64,000 bases of DNA from Sphingobium nicotianae (lineage in GTDB: Bacteria; Pseudomonadota; Alphaproteobacteria; Sphingomonadales; Sphingomonadaceae): positions 62,001 to 126,000 of the forward strand of contig NZ_JAHGAW010000009.1 of assembly GCF_018603885.1 (NCBI RefSeq), in the 5' to 3' direction. The translations under genes and the position numbers were made by a program. The notes below the pieces were generated by a model. The model worked only from the letters and a program-made list of their open reading frames with translations. It searched no databases and was not told the origin of the DNA. Below, piece after piece: positions 49,844-60,583 of the stretch; the stretch's first letter is position 1; every line of letters starts with the position of its first letter.

Positions 49844-50419
49844 TCAGGGCAGCGTGTCGCGGACCGCTGCCCAGTCCGCCGAGAGCAGGCCGAACAGGCA
49901 GGTGTCGCGCACATGCCCGTTCCAGGTGATGCGTTCGGCGCGTAGCAGGCCTTCCTGCACGGCGCCGATCTTGCGCACCGCGGCCTGGCTGCGGGTGTTG
50001 CGCGCGTCGACGCGGAATTCGATGCGCCGGATGCCACAGGCAAAAGCATGATCGATCATCAGCCGCTTCATCGCGCCGTTGAGGCCGGTCGCGCGATATC
50101 GGGGCGCCAGATAGCTGTTGCCGATTTCCAGGGTCTGCGCGTTTTCCTCGATCCGCAGATAGGCGGTCATACCGACCAGCGCGTCTTCCGCGAACACGGC
50201 GAAGACCAGGCGGCCGGGATTGGCGAGGAGCGCATCGAAGCTCGCATCGAACCGGTCCGGCGCATAGCTCACCGGATAGATCTGCCAGATCTCGTTGTCT
50301 GCCGCGCAAGCCGCGCGCAGCGACTCGCGATGCTCCGGACGGAGCGGATGCAGGGCGATCCGCGCCGATTGCAGGGGCGTCAGCAGGCGGGCGCGCAGGT
50401 CCCGGGCACGGTCGGTCAT
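49844..50419 (-). CDS. GNAT family N-acetyltransferase (RimJ/RimL type)
   Basis: A 191-residue acetyltransferase of the RimJ/RimL-like Acetyltransf_3 group: SARIALHPLRPEHRESL, DALVGMTAYLRIEENAQTLEIGNSYLAPRYRATGLNGAMKRLMIDHAF (acetyl-CoA site) and RIEFRVDARNTRSQAAVRKIGAVQEGLLR. It acetylates an unknown amine, possibly a protein N-terminus or a small metabolite. The ATG overlaps the stop of the acyltransferase gene upstream (ATGA), so the two are co-expressed. Confidence 0.85.
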   Translation of the reverse strand: MTDRARDLRARLLTPLQSARIALHPLRPEHRESLRAACAADNEIWQIYPVSYAPDRFDASFDALLANPGRLVFAVFAEDALVGMTAYLRIEENAQTLEIGNSYLAPRYRATGLNGAMKRLMIDHAFACGIRRIEFRVDARNTRSQAAVRKIGAVQEGLLRAERITWNGHVRDTCLFGLLSADWAAVRDTLP

Positions 50420-51429
50420 GCCGTCGCCACCTTGCGCGGCTCGGACCAGAAGGGCAGGGGATCGAGCCCGAGCAGCACCGCGAGACCGAGGCGCCGGGCG
50501 ATCAGCTCGGCAACGATGGGGCCGATGACGGCCGCGCCGAGACTCAGCAGCATAGCGATTCCCGTGTTCAGCCCGGGTGCGAGCTTCACGAGGATGATGC
50601 GGAGACCCGCGCCCGCGATCACGTGCAGGATGTAGATCGCCAGACTGTGGCGGCCCAGCAGATCGAGCGCGGCCGCCAGGCGCGGGATTCGTGCCGAATA
50701 ATGGGCGGCAACATAGACGGCATAGCCGCCCGCCAGCATGAACGGCACATCCATCGGGCCCAACTCGGCCCCCTTGTGGTTCGCCCCCCATGCAGCCAGA
50801 GCGAGCGCCGCTGCGCATATCAGCGCGGCCCAGGGGGCGGGCACCACCCGCAAGCCGCTCTGCGACAGCCAGCCGCCGATGAGGACGAAGGGCACGCCAT
50901 GGAAATAGATCTGCAGCGAATAATTCGCCGGACCGAGATCATCGAAGACGGACGGATGTCCGATCGCGAGAAGCAGAACGGCACTCGCCAGCAGGAGCGG
51001 CCCGCTCCGCAGCAGTCCCAGCAGCGCTGTACCGGCCATCAGCACGAGCAGGAACCAGAAATGCTGTATTGGCACGACGGGAATCCAGAACAGATCCTGC
51101 CAGGTGAGTGGCGTGTTCACCTTGCTGGCGAACGGCACGAGCAGCAGCCAGGTAATCAGCGACCAGAGTAGATAGGTGTAATAAAGCGACGCCTGACGCC
51201 GCAGCTGAAAGCGACCCAGAGCCGCGCGCGGAAAGGCGAGATAGCCGGCGATCACCAGGAATGTCTGGACATGCCAACCATAGGCCAGGGTATCGGCGAA
51301 CCGCAAGCCAGGGGTCTGCGGCAGCAGCCCCGCGGTGACGAAGCCGCGCGTCACATGGAACAGCACGACCGCGAAGATCGCCAAGCCCTTGGCGCGATCG
51401 AGCGCGTGGTCACGATGAGCTTGCGGCAT
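50416..51429 (-). CDS. acyltransferase-3 family membrane protein
   Basis: A 337-residue protein with about ten hydrophobic segments. DHALDRAKGLAIFAVVLFHV is the acyltransferase-3 start motif with the His in VLFHV; HFWFLLVLMAG and GRHSLAIYILHVIAG are the later family segments. The R/H pattern differs from the tandem acyltransferase at 38-40 kb. It probably O-acylates an exported sugar or lipid. The start MPQAHRD (ATG 51429) is chosen over upstream in-frame codons. Its stop overlaps the GNAT start. It is divergent from truB. Confidence 0.85.
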   Translation of the reverse strand: MPQAHRDHALDRAKGLAIFAVVLFHVTRGFVTAGLLPQTPGLRFADTLAYGWHVQTFLVIAGYLAFPRAALGRFQLRRQASLYYTYLLWSLITWLLLVPFASKVNTPLTWQDLFWIPVVPIQHFWFLLVLMAGTALLGLLRSGPLLLASAVLLLAIGHPSVFDDLGPANYSLQIYFHGVPFVLIGGWLSQSGLRVVPAPWAALICAAALALAAWGANHKGAELGPMDVPFMLAGGYAVYVAAHYSARIPRLAAALDLLGRHSLAIYILHVIAGAGLRIILVKLAPGLNTGIAMLLSLGAAVIGPIVAELIARRLGLAVLLGLDPLPFWSEPRKVATA

Positions 51430-51543
51430 AGCGCCCACGAATTGTCCCCTGTCGCTGAACTTGAGCAGGCATGGCCTGCATTTACAAGGCTTTTGCGCTG
51501 ATACGACCTGACAAGCGCGCAATCGCCGACTATGCAGCGTGGC

Positions 51544-52482
51544 ATGACGCCATCCGATCCCGCGCCTCATGGCTGGCTGATCCTCGACAAACCGATCGGC
51601 ATCGGGTCGACCCAGGCCGTCGGCGCCGTCAAGCGCGCACTACGCGAGGCGGGGTTCGGCAAGGCCAAGGTTGGACATGGCGGCACACTCGATCCGCTCG
51701 CCTCGGGCGTGCTGCCGGTGGCGATCGGTGAGGCGACCAAGCTGGCCGGACGGATGCTGGACAGTGACAAGATCTATGAGTTCACGATATGCTTTGGCAC
51801 GCAGACCGACACGCTGGACTTGGAAGGTGCAGTGATCGCGACATCGGACGTGCGACCGTCGCTGGCGCAGGTCGAGGCAATCCTGCCTCGTTTCACCGGG
51901 CCGATCGAGCAGGTGCCACCAGCCTATAGTGCGATCCTGATCGACGGCGTGCGCGCCTATGACCGGGCACGGGCGGGCGAGGCGGTCGAAATGAAGCTGC
52001 GCGCGGCGACGATCCACGGGCTGTCCCTTCATCATTCCCGCGAACGCGGGAATGATGAAGGAGGTGCGGGCAAGCCTTTATCCGAGGTTACGCTCCTTGC
52101 CCACGTCTCGAAGGGCACCTACATCAGGAGCCTGGCACGGGACATCGCGCTGGCCTTGAACACGGTCGGGCATGTGACCATGCTCCGGCGGATCAAGGCC
52201 GGTCCATTCGGCCTCGCTCAGGCGATTTCGCTGGACAATTTGCGCGAGACTGCTAAGGCGCGCGCCATTGCGGAGCATATGCTCCCATTGACGGCAGGGC
52301 TGGACGACATCCCGGCTCTCTCCGTCACCCCCGAGCAAGCCATGGCCCTGAGGCAGGGTCGGACGCTCGCAGGGGATCCTCGCACCCAGGGGTTGATGCT
52401 GGCGACAGAAGGCGAAACGCCGGTGGCGCTGGTAGAGGCTTTTGGTCCGGATATCCGGGTCGTGCGGGGCTTCAATCTCTAA
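51544..52482 (+). CDS. truB: tRNA pseudouridine-55 synthase with an in-frame REP insertion
   Basis: A 312-residue Tru[18 protein letters not shown] opens the family core; [24 protein letters not shown] holds the catalytic Asp, and [14 protein letters not shown] follows. Between residues about 158 and 178 the sequence is [19 protein letters not shown], which is encoded by a perfect 34-base palindrome of the intergenic REP type and is absent from ordinary TruB. The frame is kept and all catalytic motifs remain. ATG 51544 is preferred over 51532. rpsO follows 17 bases later. Confidence 0.93.
   Translation: MTPSDPAPHGWLILDKPIGIGSTQAVGAVKRALREAGFGKAKVGHGGTLDPLASGVLPVAIGEATKLAGRMLDSDKIYEFTICFGTQTDTLDLEGAVIATSDVRPSLAQVEAILPRFTGPIEQVPPAYSAILIDGVRAYDRARAGEAVEMKLRAATIHGLSLHHSRERGNDEGGAGKPLSEVTLLAHVSKGTYIRSLARDIALALNTVGHVTMLRRIKAGPFGLAQAISLDNLRETAKARAIAEHMLPLTAGLDDIPALSVTPEQAMALRQGRTLAGDPRTQGLMLATEGETPVALVEAFGPDIRVVRGFNL
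52026..52061. repeat. REP-like palindrome inside the truB coding sequence
   Basis: A 17-bp perfect stem, 52026-52042 with 52045-52061, closed by the 2 bases AA; the core is ATTCCCGCG-AA-CGCGGGAAT, the same as the intergenic copies at 17520-17626, flanked by matching CTTCATC and GATGAAG. It reads as 12 extra codons in truB. Confidence 0.88.
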
Positions 52483-52499
52483 GACGAAAGGAATGGACG

Positions 52500-52769
52500 A
52501 TGTCGATCACAGCGGAGCGCAAGCAGGCGCTCATCGAAGACAATGCCCAAAATGCAGGCGACACCGGTTCCCCGGAAGTTCAGGTCGCGATCCTCACCGA
52601 GCGCATCGCCAACCTCACCGAGCATTTCAAGGATCACCACAAGGATAACCACAGCCGTCGCGGCCTTCTCATGATGGTCAACAAGCGTCGCTCGCTGCTG
52701 GACTATCTGCGCAAGAAGGATGAGGCACGCTACACCGCCCTCATCGCGAAGCTCGGCCTTCGCAAGTAA
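52500..52769 (+). CDS. rpsO: 30S ribosomal protein S15
   Basis: An 89-residue S15, full family length, starting [33 protein letters not shown] and containing the rRNA-binding [29 protein letters not shown]. It binds 16S rRNA helices 20-22 early in 30S assembly. It lies 17 bases after truB and is followed by a terminator and then pnp, the conserved truB-rpsO-pnp order. Confidence 0.96.
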   Translation: MSITAERKQALIEDNAQNAGDTGSPEVQVAILTERIANLTEHFKDHHKDNHSRRGLLMMVNKRRSLLDYLRKKDEARYTALIAKLGLRK

Positions 52770-52776
52770 GACGAGG

Positions 52777-52800
52777 AGGGCGCCTTCGGGCGCTCTTTTT
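52777..52800 (+). terminator. rho-independent terminator after rpsO
   Basis: An 8-bp stem (52777-52784 with 52789-52796, one G-U pair) closed by a TTCG tetraloop and followed by a run of five T ending at 52800. It should stop or attenuate transcription between rpsO and pnp. Confidence 0.85.
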
Positions 52801-52870
52801 ACATATGGCAGCCGGACCAGATATTGGCCGCTACTAAACGGGACCAGACGGCAATCCGGCCTTCTGACCG

Positions 52871-52916
52871 GGAGCTCGACAAGCTCCACAGCCGCCGCGG
52901 GCCGGCTTAGCCCGCG
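52871..52916 (+). promoter_or_regulatory. two hairpins in the pnp leader
   Basis: GGAGCT-CGACA-AGCTCC (52871-52887) and CGCGGGC-7-GCCCGCG (52896-52916) are perfect stems in the 160 bases before pnp. In enterobacteria, the pnp leader is an RNase III-cleaved hairpin used for autoregulation by PNPase; these are placed to do the same, but that is inference. Confidence 0.45.
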
Positions 52917-52965
52917 ACTGTAAGCCTCGCCGCGCAATAGGGCGCCGCGGGTGGAAGGAAATCAG

Positions 52966-55305
<2,340 letters not shown>

Positions 55306-55347
55306 GCTTGAGGCGTCTGCCGAGAGGCGGACGCGCCAGAGACAGGG

Positions 55348-55375
55348 AAGCCCCGCAGCGATGCGGGGCTTTTTT
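55348..55375 (+). terminator. rho-independent terminator after pnp
   Basis: A perfect 10-bp stem, AAGCCCCGCA (55348-55357) with TGCGGGGCTT (55362-55371), a GCGA (GNRA) loop, and six T at 55370-55375. It lies 43 bases after the pnp stop. Confidence 0.92.
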
Positions 55376-55422
55376 GTTTGTGACGCCGCTGGGATGCCGA
55401 TCCTGACAGGGTTGGCATCGCT

Positions 55423-55444
55423 CCCAGGTTACATGTAACCTGGG
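55423..55444. promoter_or_regulatory. perfect 22-bp palindrome, possible operator
   Basis: CCCAGGTTACATGTAACCTGGG reads identically on both strands with no spacer. The GGTTACATGTAACC core looks like a dimeric regulator site, but the nearest genes (pnp, ending before it, and the LysR gene, whose start is 1.3 kb away) do not explain it. Confidence 0.6.
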
Positions 55445-55880
55445 CGGCGTGGACGGATGCGAACAGGCTATCCGGTTATTTTATCTCGGAAGCGGACTGC
55501 CGGGATCGACGACATCTCTGACATTCGGATGCTCAACAGCGGTGCCCGGAGGCTGCCATTGGTCCACGCGTAATCCGGCGGCCGGGCTTGGGACGAAGCC
55601 GTCGTTCCCGGCGCGACATATAAATGACGCCTTCTGGCGGGAGCAGACACTCCAGCCTTGCAGGGGACGCCGTCGTTGATTGACTGACGTTAGGCAGGAA
55701 GCGGACTGCCAAGTTTCAAGTTGCGGGTTTCCGGAAGATGCCATTCGCGCCGCCAACTTTGAACCTGGCAGGACTCGACCATCCTCCACCGTTAAACGGC
55801 GCAGCTAATCCCCCAAAAGGACCATCTGCTATCGGCATCGACGGAACCTCTCCCCCATAATCGATAATGCGAGCGAACCC
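55445..55880. other. 436-base gap with diverged tandem repeat segments
   Basis: No gene is supported. GGAAGCGGACTGCC occurs twice in the same direction (55488-55501 and 55697-55710), and each is followed by a similar CCGGAGGCTGCCATT / CCGGAAGATGCCATT segment, which suggests a decayed intergenic repeat family rather than a gene. Open frames on both strands here lack ribosome sites. Confidence 0.5.
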
Positions 55881-56807
55881 TCACGAAAGAGTTTCGGCGT
55901 ATCGAATGATGCTCTGATTTTGAACACTTTCGATTAGCTCGTCGACCCGAGACAAAAGTCGACGGAGTAGGGGCGATGAATTTGCCTCCGCGTATCCCAG
56001 AGTGAGATCAACTGTTGGAGATACGCCCTCGAGTGCTCTGGCCACGACGTTCGGGGTCAACATATTTTGCGCATAAAGGGGCACAATAGTAACTCCGCCG
56101 GAAGAGGTGACCAGCGACATCGCCGATGATATGTTTTCGCCTTCATACTTTGCCTTGAGCGTAATGCCCGCGTTAAAAGCATACTCTTCGATCACCGCCT
56201 GTAATACAGGAGAGGTTCTTGCAGAACTGACGTAAATTTCGCGCGCAATATCCTGCGGCCGAATTTTTTTGTATGATGCCAAGCGATGGCCTGCTGGCAG
56301 CACAGCGACGAGAGGTTCCTTCGCTAACAATTTGAAGGAGAGTCCCAAACTCTGTTTCTCGGGTCGAAGGAAGGCCATGTCCAGTTTCCCGCGCATTAGT
56401 GCAAGAGCAAGCTCCGGGGAAGAAAGGCTGCATAGGGTAACTTCAATCTCCGGCGCTTCTTCACGGATTATCCGCAATAAATGCGGTAGCCATGTGACTT
56501 CCAGCCCAACCAGAAACCCCATGGAAAGTACGGGCCTCTTGGGTTGTGCTGCGCGCTGGGCTCCATCAATCGCTGCCTCGACCTGAAGAAGCGCCAGCCT
56601 AGCATGATCGAGAAAGACGCGTCCTGCAGGCGTGAGCACAACGCCGCGCGCCTTACGTTCAAACAGCGTCACACCGATTTCGAATTCTAGGTCACGAATT
56701 TGCCGGCTTAACGACGGCTGCGAGGTATTCAATCGCCGTTGGGCCGCGGTCAGCAGACTGCCCTCCTCCGCGACCGCAACGAAATAGCGCAGATGACGAA
56801 GCTCCAT
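55881..56807 (-). CDS. LysR-family transcriptional regulator
   Basis: A 308-residue LysR regulator. The winged helix-turn-helix is MELRHLRYFVAVAEEGSLLTAAQRRLNTSQPSLSRQIRDLEFEIGVTLFER (1-51); the rest is a periplasmic-binding-like effector domain (LSMGFLVGLEVTWLPHLL, SSGGVTIVPLYAQN). The HTH start resembles the aromatic-catabolism (BenM/CatM) class. Base use is less GC-rich than neighbouring core genes, pointing to acquisition. It is divergent from a chloroperoxidase-like hydrolase, its likely target. Confidence 0.92.
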   Translation of the reverse strand: MELRHLRYFVAVAEEGSLLTAAQRRLNTSQPSLSRQIRDLEFEIGVTLFERKARGVVLTPAGRVFLDHARLALLQVEAAIDGAQRAAQPKRPVLSMGFLVGLEVTWLPHLLRIIREEAPEIEVTLCSLSSPELALALMRGKLDMAFLRPEKQSLGLSFKLLAKEPLVAVLPAGHRLASYKKIRPQDIAREIYVSSARTSPVLQAVIEEYAFNAGITLKAKYEGENISSAMSLVTSSGGVTIVPLYAQNMLTPNVVARALEGVSPTVDLTLGYAEANSSPLLRRLLSRVDELIESVQNQSIIRYAETLS

Positions 56808-56904
56808 CCGAATCCCTTCCTATACCTCCCAAGCATAGCTGGAGCCTACAAAGTCTTTGTCGGACATTGAAGGCGATTTTACTGTTGCCGCTAGGTCAAC
56901 GAAG

Positions 56905-57066
56905 GAGACGGAAGGTCAACAAAGTCCAGACCTACGACCGACTTCTGCCGTGGCATCAGCGCCGGCGGGCAGTGCTTCAGCACCGTCATTCCGATGCTGC
57001 AGGCCGACGGCCATCCGCAGCGACGACCTTTCTAGGTCACCGCATGCATCTTCTCTCGAGGACTTA
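56905..57066 (+). pseudogene. decayed fragment of an alpha/beta hydrolase
   Basis: Read in two frames, this stretch gives AGGQCFSTVIPMLQADGH and then, after a frame change, FLGHRMHLLSRT. Together these match the N-terminal pattern of small alpha/beta hydrolases (HGGWCW..V.P.L...GH....T.TG.G.R.HLLS). Stops (TAG near 57031, TAA at 57064-57066) interrupt it. It lies just upstream of an intact hydrolase gene of another subgroup. Confidence 0.45.
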
Positions 57067-57096
57067 ATGTCTACCAGCACAAGATGGAGCAATTCG

Positions 57097-57915
57097 ATGT
57101 CCACGATAACTACGACAGATGGCGTGAAAATCTTCTACAAGGATTGGGGGTCTGGTCAGCCGATCGTCTTCAGCCATGGTTGGCCGCTGACAGCGGACGA
57201 CTGGGATGCCCAGATGACGTTCTTCCTTCATCACGGGTATCGAGTGATCGCCCACGACCGGCGCGGCCACGGCCGCTCCGACCAGCCCAGCGCTGGCAAC
57301 GATATGGACCACTGGGTTGCCGACCTCGCAGCACTGACTGAACATCTCGACCTTCGCGACGCGATTCACATCGGGCACTCGACAGGCGGCGGTGAGGTGG
57401 CTCGCTATGTCGCTCGTCACCAGGAGCGGGTCGCGAAAGCGGTGCTGGTCGCTTCACTGACGCCAAACATGTATCTGAGCGAGAACAACCCGTCCGGTCA
57501 ACCGCCCGAGTGGTTCGAAGCGATCAAGGCAGGCGTGCTCGGCAACCGCTCGGAATTCTTCCGTTTCGTCCCTGAGAATCCATTCTACGGCTTCAATCTG
57601 GACGGGGCCAAGCCTTCGGAGGCGATCATTGCGAACTGGTGGCGCCAGGGCATGGCCGGCGGCGCTCTCGCACACTACGCGACGGTCGACTCTTGGCTCG
57701 AAGATTATAGCGAAGACCTCAAGAAGATCACCGTACCGGTGCTGGTGATGCATGGCGAGGCGGATCAGGTCGTCCCGTTCGCAAGCTCTGTGCCGCGTGC
57801 GGTCGACCTGCTTAAGAACGGGTCGCTGAAGACTTATCCCGGTTACCCCCACGGCATGCTCACCACACATGCAGATGTCCTCAACCCCGACCTGCTCTCG
57901 TTCATCAGGTCTTGA
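57097..57915 (+). CDS. non-heme chloroperoxidase/esterase-type alpha/beta hydrolase
   Basis: A 272-residue cofactor-free haloperoxidase-type hydrolase. FSHGWPLTADDWDAQMTFFLHHGYRVIAHDRRGHGRSDQP at about 28-67 is the family hallmark; the nucleophile Ser is in IGHSTGGGEVARY, the Asp in MHGEADQVVP and the His in YPGYPHGMLTTH. It acts as an esterase and can halogenate with peracids. GGAG stands 7 bases before ATG 57097, which decides the start; the longer open frame from 56857 includes the decayed fragment. It is divergent from the LysR gene. Confidence 0.92.
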   Translation: MSTITTTDGVKIFYKDWGSGQPIVFSHGWPLTADDWDAQMTFFLHHGYRVIAHDRRGHGRSDQPSAGNDMDHWVADLAALTEHLDLRDAIHIGHSTGGGEVARYVARHQERVAKAVLVASLTPNMYLSENNPSGQPPEWFEAIKAGVLGNRSEFFRFVPENPFYGFNLDGAKPSEAIIANWWRQGMAGGALAHYATVDSWLEDYSEDLKKITVPVLVMHGEADQVVPFASSVPRAVDLLKNGSLKTYPGYPHGMLTTHADVLNPDLLSFIRS

Positions 57916-58456
57916 CGACGCCTCTCATCCATCATCGCATATGGTGGGCATTGCGGGTTTTGATTTGGGGAGGGTTCGGTTTCGGCATCGTGACAAAGGA
58001 ACGAACGAGAAGCACAAACCCTCCTCGAACATTTGTCGATCAAGACTTCTATAGAAGCGGTTTCAAACAAGCGGCACGTGCCATGCTCAACCGTTTGCGC
58101 TAGGCTTGGCCGCACCTCGGTGAATGGTCGGTTTGAGCGCGGCCTATTCGCTGCTTAGGCTCGTCATTTCGGCGCGTTGCTGTTCGTCCGCTTTGACCAA
58201 CCCGATCGGCAGCTTCCGACAAGACCGGACGTTACCCAAAGATAAATTCAGCGACCGACCCTGGTCGATAGCCGCCGCGCAGACTTCCCGTTAATGAGCG
58301 GCAGGTTTGCCTTTGCTGCTCTCATAGAAGAAGACCGCAAGCCACGACTTGTCAGCCATCCGGCGTTGATTGTCAGCGCGTAAGAGCGGACAAGCATTGA
58401 AACGGGAATTTGTCCACGCGGCCAAGTGACTTCGGGCATTTCGGGGAGGTTTCGAG
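57916..58456. other. 541-base gap without a supported gene
   Basis: Between the hydrolase and MFS genes. Short frames on both strands (for example a plus-strand one ending at 58103) lack ribosome sites and family features. Segments such as CAGCTTCCGACAAGACCGGACG and GTCCGCTTTGACC (about 58190-58240) recall the repeat segments at 55.5-55.7 kb in inverted orientation. GGGGAGG at 58443-58449 is the ribosome site of the MFS gene. Confidence 0.4.
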
Positions 58457-59650
58457 GTGCGTTCTTCGACCCGGCCAGGCGCGACAATCGCGATTCCGCG
58501 CACGGTGGTGGCGCTCGGCTTCGTCAGCCTGTTCATGGACCTCTCGTCCGAGATCATCCACGCGCTGCTGCCGCTGTTCCTGACGGCGACGCTGGGGGCC
58601 AGCGTTGTCGTCGTCGGCGTGATCGACGGGATTGCCGAGGCGACCGCGTCCATCTCCAAGATCTTCTCGGGCTATGTCTCGGACCGGATCGGGCGGCGCA
58701 AGCCGCTGATCCTGCTGGGCTATGGCATGGCGGCGCTCACCAAGCCGCTGTTCGCGATCGCGCAGAGTGCGGGCCTCGTGCTGGGCGCGCGGTTCGCCGA
58801 CCGGATCGGCAAGGGGCTGCGCGGCGCGCCGCGCGATGCGCTGGTGGCCGATGTGACGCCCGAGGCGATCCGCGGGCGCGCCTTCGGCCTTCGCCAGTCG
58901 ATGGATACGATCGGGGCGTTCCTCGGCCCGTTGCTGGCGATCGGCCTGATGCTGCTGTTCCGCAACGACATGCGCGCGGTGTTCTGGGTGGCGGTCATCC
59001 CCGCCGTGATGTCGGCCATGATCGTGCTGGTCTGGGTGCGGGAGCCGGCGGACCATGGCGCGGGCACCGCACGGATGCCATTGCGGATGCGCGACATCGG
59101 CCAGTTCGACTTCGGTTTCTGGGCCGTGGTGGGGACGGGCGTGATCTTCACGCTCGCGCGGTTCAGCGAAGCCTTTCTGGTGCTCAAGGCGAGCGAGAGC
59201 GGCCTGGCCGTCGCGTTCGCGCCGCTGGTCTTCGTCGCGATGAACCTGATCTACTCGACGGGCGCCTATCCTGCCGGCATCCTGTCCGACAGGGTTCCCG
59301 CCAAGGTCCTGCTTCGATGGGGGCTGCTCTGTCTTGTCGCGGCGGATGCCCTGCTGGCATTCGGGTCGACGCTGCCGCTCGTCTTCTGCGGCGTCGCGCT
59401 GTGGGGCGCGCACATGGCGCTGACCCAGGGCCTGCTCGCCAAGCTGGTGACCGACCGGTCGCCCGGGCGGCTGCGCGGAACGGCCTTCGGCCTGTTCAAC
59501 CTCGCGACCGGCATCGCCATGCTTGTCGCGAGCGTCGTGGCCGGTCTGCTGTGGGACAGGCTTGGGTCCGCCGCGACCTTCATGGCCGGGGGCGCATTCG
59601 GGCTGCTGGCGCTGATGCTGTCCTTCTGGGGGAAAGATCCGACCGTCTGA
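58457..59650 (+). CDS. MFS transporter
   Basis: A 397-residue transporter with 11-12 hydrophobic segments. Motif A appears as GYVSDRIGRRKPLILLGYG (about 74-92), and GARFADRIGKGLRGAPRDALVADVTP is a subfamily signature seen in exporters of the NreB/YfiS-like and related MFS group. It likely exports a drug, metal complex or metabolite from the cytoplasm with protons. The GTG start at 58457 has GGGGAGG 7 bases upstream. Substrate unknown; no regulator adjoins it. Confidence 0.88.
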   Translation: MRSSTRPGATIAIPRTVVALGFVSLFMDLSSEIIHALLPLFLTATLGASVVVVGVIDGIAEATASISKIFSGYVSDRIGRRKPLILLGYGMAALTKPLFAIAQSAGLVLGARFADRIGKGLRGAPRDALVADVTPEAIRGRAFGLRQSMDTIGAFLGPLLAIGLMLLFRNDMRAVFWVAVIPAVMSAMIVLVWVREPADHGAGTARMPLRMRDIGQFDFGFWAVVGTGVIFTLARFSEAFLVLKASESGLAVAFAPLVFVAMNLIYSTGAYPAGILSDRVPAKVLLRWGLLCLVAADALLAFGSTLPLVFCGVALWGAHMALTQGLLAKLVTDRSPGRLRGTAFGLFNLATGIAMLVASVVAGLLWDRLGSAATFMAGGAFGLLALMLSFWGKDPTV

Positions 59651-59735
59651 CCGTGCTCGGACCCGGCGATATTGGCGGCGTTAACAGAGTTGGGACCGTG
59701 AGGCTGCCGTCGGATCGATCCGCGGCCCAAGCGCC

Positions 59736-59936
59736 TTATCGATCGATCGACCAGAGCCCGGCGCGGGTGCGGCAGATGGAGCCGAGTCGCTTTTCGCCCT
59801 CCCACAGGATTCCCTGCCGGCCGACATCCTCGCGCTGGAGGAGCTGGAAAACATAATCGGGCTCGTCCGCTTCGAATTCGATGCGTTTCGAGATACCATA
59901 TTTGTCTTTTTCGAACGTGATTGCGAATGACCGCAT
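59736..59936 (-). CDS. small conserved-looking protein
   Basis: A 66-residue protein, MRSFAITFEKDKYGISKRIE onward, with FEADEPDYVFQLLQREDVGRQGILWEG and an aromatic end LWSIDR. The pattern (short strand, helix, two strands) suggests a small alpha/beta fold; no function is known to me. Support comes from a good ribosome site, GGAG 7 bases before the ATG, and a promoter-like pair upstream on the minus strand. Overlapping longer frames on the same strand lack such sites. It is convergent with the MFS gene. Confidence 0.65.
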   Translation of the reverse strand: MRSFAITFEKDKYGISKRIEFEADEPDYVFQLLQREDVGRQGILWEGEKRLGSICRTRAGLWSIDR

Positions 59937-59982
59937 GAAGAATCTCCGGGATGCGGGCGAAAATCTCTTCTAGCATATTTTA

Positions 59983-60010
59983 AGATTATTTCAAGAAATG
60001 TCCGGATCAA
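59983..60010 (-). promoter_or_regulatory. promoter-like sequence in the AT-rich patch
   Basis: On the minus strand TTGATC (60005-60010) and TAATCT (59983-59988) are 16 bases apart, at 46 bases before the small gene's start. It lies in a 200-base AT-rich patch unlike the rest of the window. Confidence 0.4.
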
Positions 60011-60209
60011 CTCATGTTTAGAACGATTCTTTTCAAGAAATACCTGGATTGAATGCCATGATATTTTGGCAAATAATAGAACGGAAGCATATTTACATCA
60101 TTAAGCTCAAATTGAGTAATTGTCTAAAAATGACCATAACTCGCCTTCTGAGCGCTTTTCAGGGGCGTTGCGCTGTCCTATACCCGTCTCCGTCCCCCGC
60201 TCGAACAGG

Positions 60210-60443
60210 ATGGAGGCGCGTTTGGCGGATCCGATGCGCGAGCAACGCCTGCAGATCATGCTCACTCAGGATGAACTGACCGCGATAGACGACTGGCGCT
60301 TCGCGCGGCGCATGCCGACGCGGGCGTCCGCGGTGCGCGAGCTGCTGTTTCGCGGCCTTGCCGCCGAAGGATTCGATCTGGCCAAGGTGGGACGGAAGTC
60401 GCAGGATTTCGGCGTGGTGAACGGGAAGGGCGAGGGCAAGTAG
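60210..60443 (+). CDS. ribbon-helix-helix DNA-binding protein
   Basis: A 77-residue protein. REQRLQIMLTQDELTAIDDWRFARRMPTRASAVRELLFRGLAAEGF is a ribbon-helix-helix (Arc/CopG) domain at about 9-55: one beta strand and two helices. It probably binds operator DNA as a dimer. ATG 60210 or ATG 60234 may be the start; the frame is open further upstream into the AT-rich patch, where coding is unlikely. No toxin partner gene follows, so it is not an evident antitoxin. Confidence 0.65.
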   Translation: MEARLADPMREQRLQIMLTQDELTAIDDWRFARRMPTRASAVRELLFRGLAAEGFDLAKVGRKSQDFGVVNGKGEGK

Positions 60444-60583
60444 CGCTCGCGCATCCGCACAGCGTGGCGGCGCACAGGATGATCGGCGAGCGGGCGCGGC
60501 GTCCGGAAAAAAAAGCCTGTCCTACATTCCGCGAACAACCATATCTGGATCGCCTCCCAGCGACTTACTCCGGAAGGCATGCC

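Noticed and set aside
57916-58103. Short plus-strand frames after the hydrolase gene
   Set aside because: No ribosome site, no homology pattern, and frames overlap each other; treated as non-coding.
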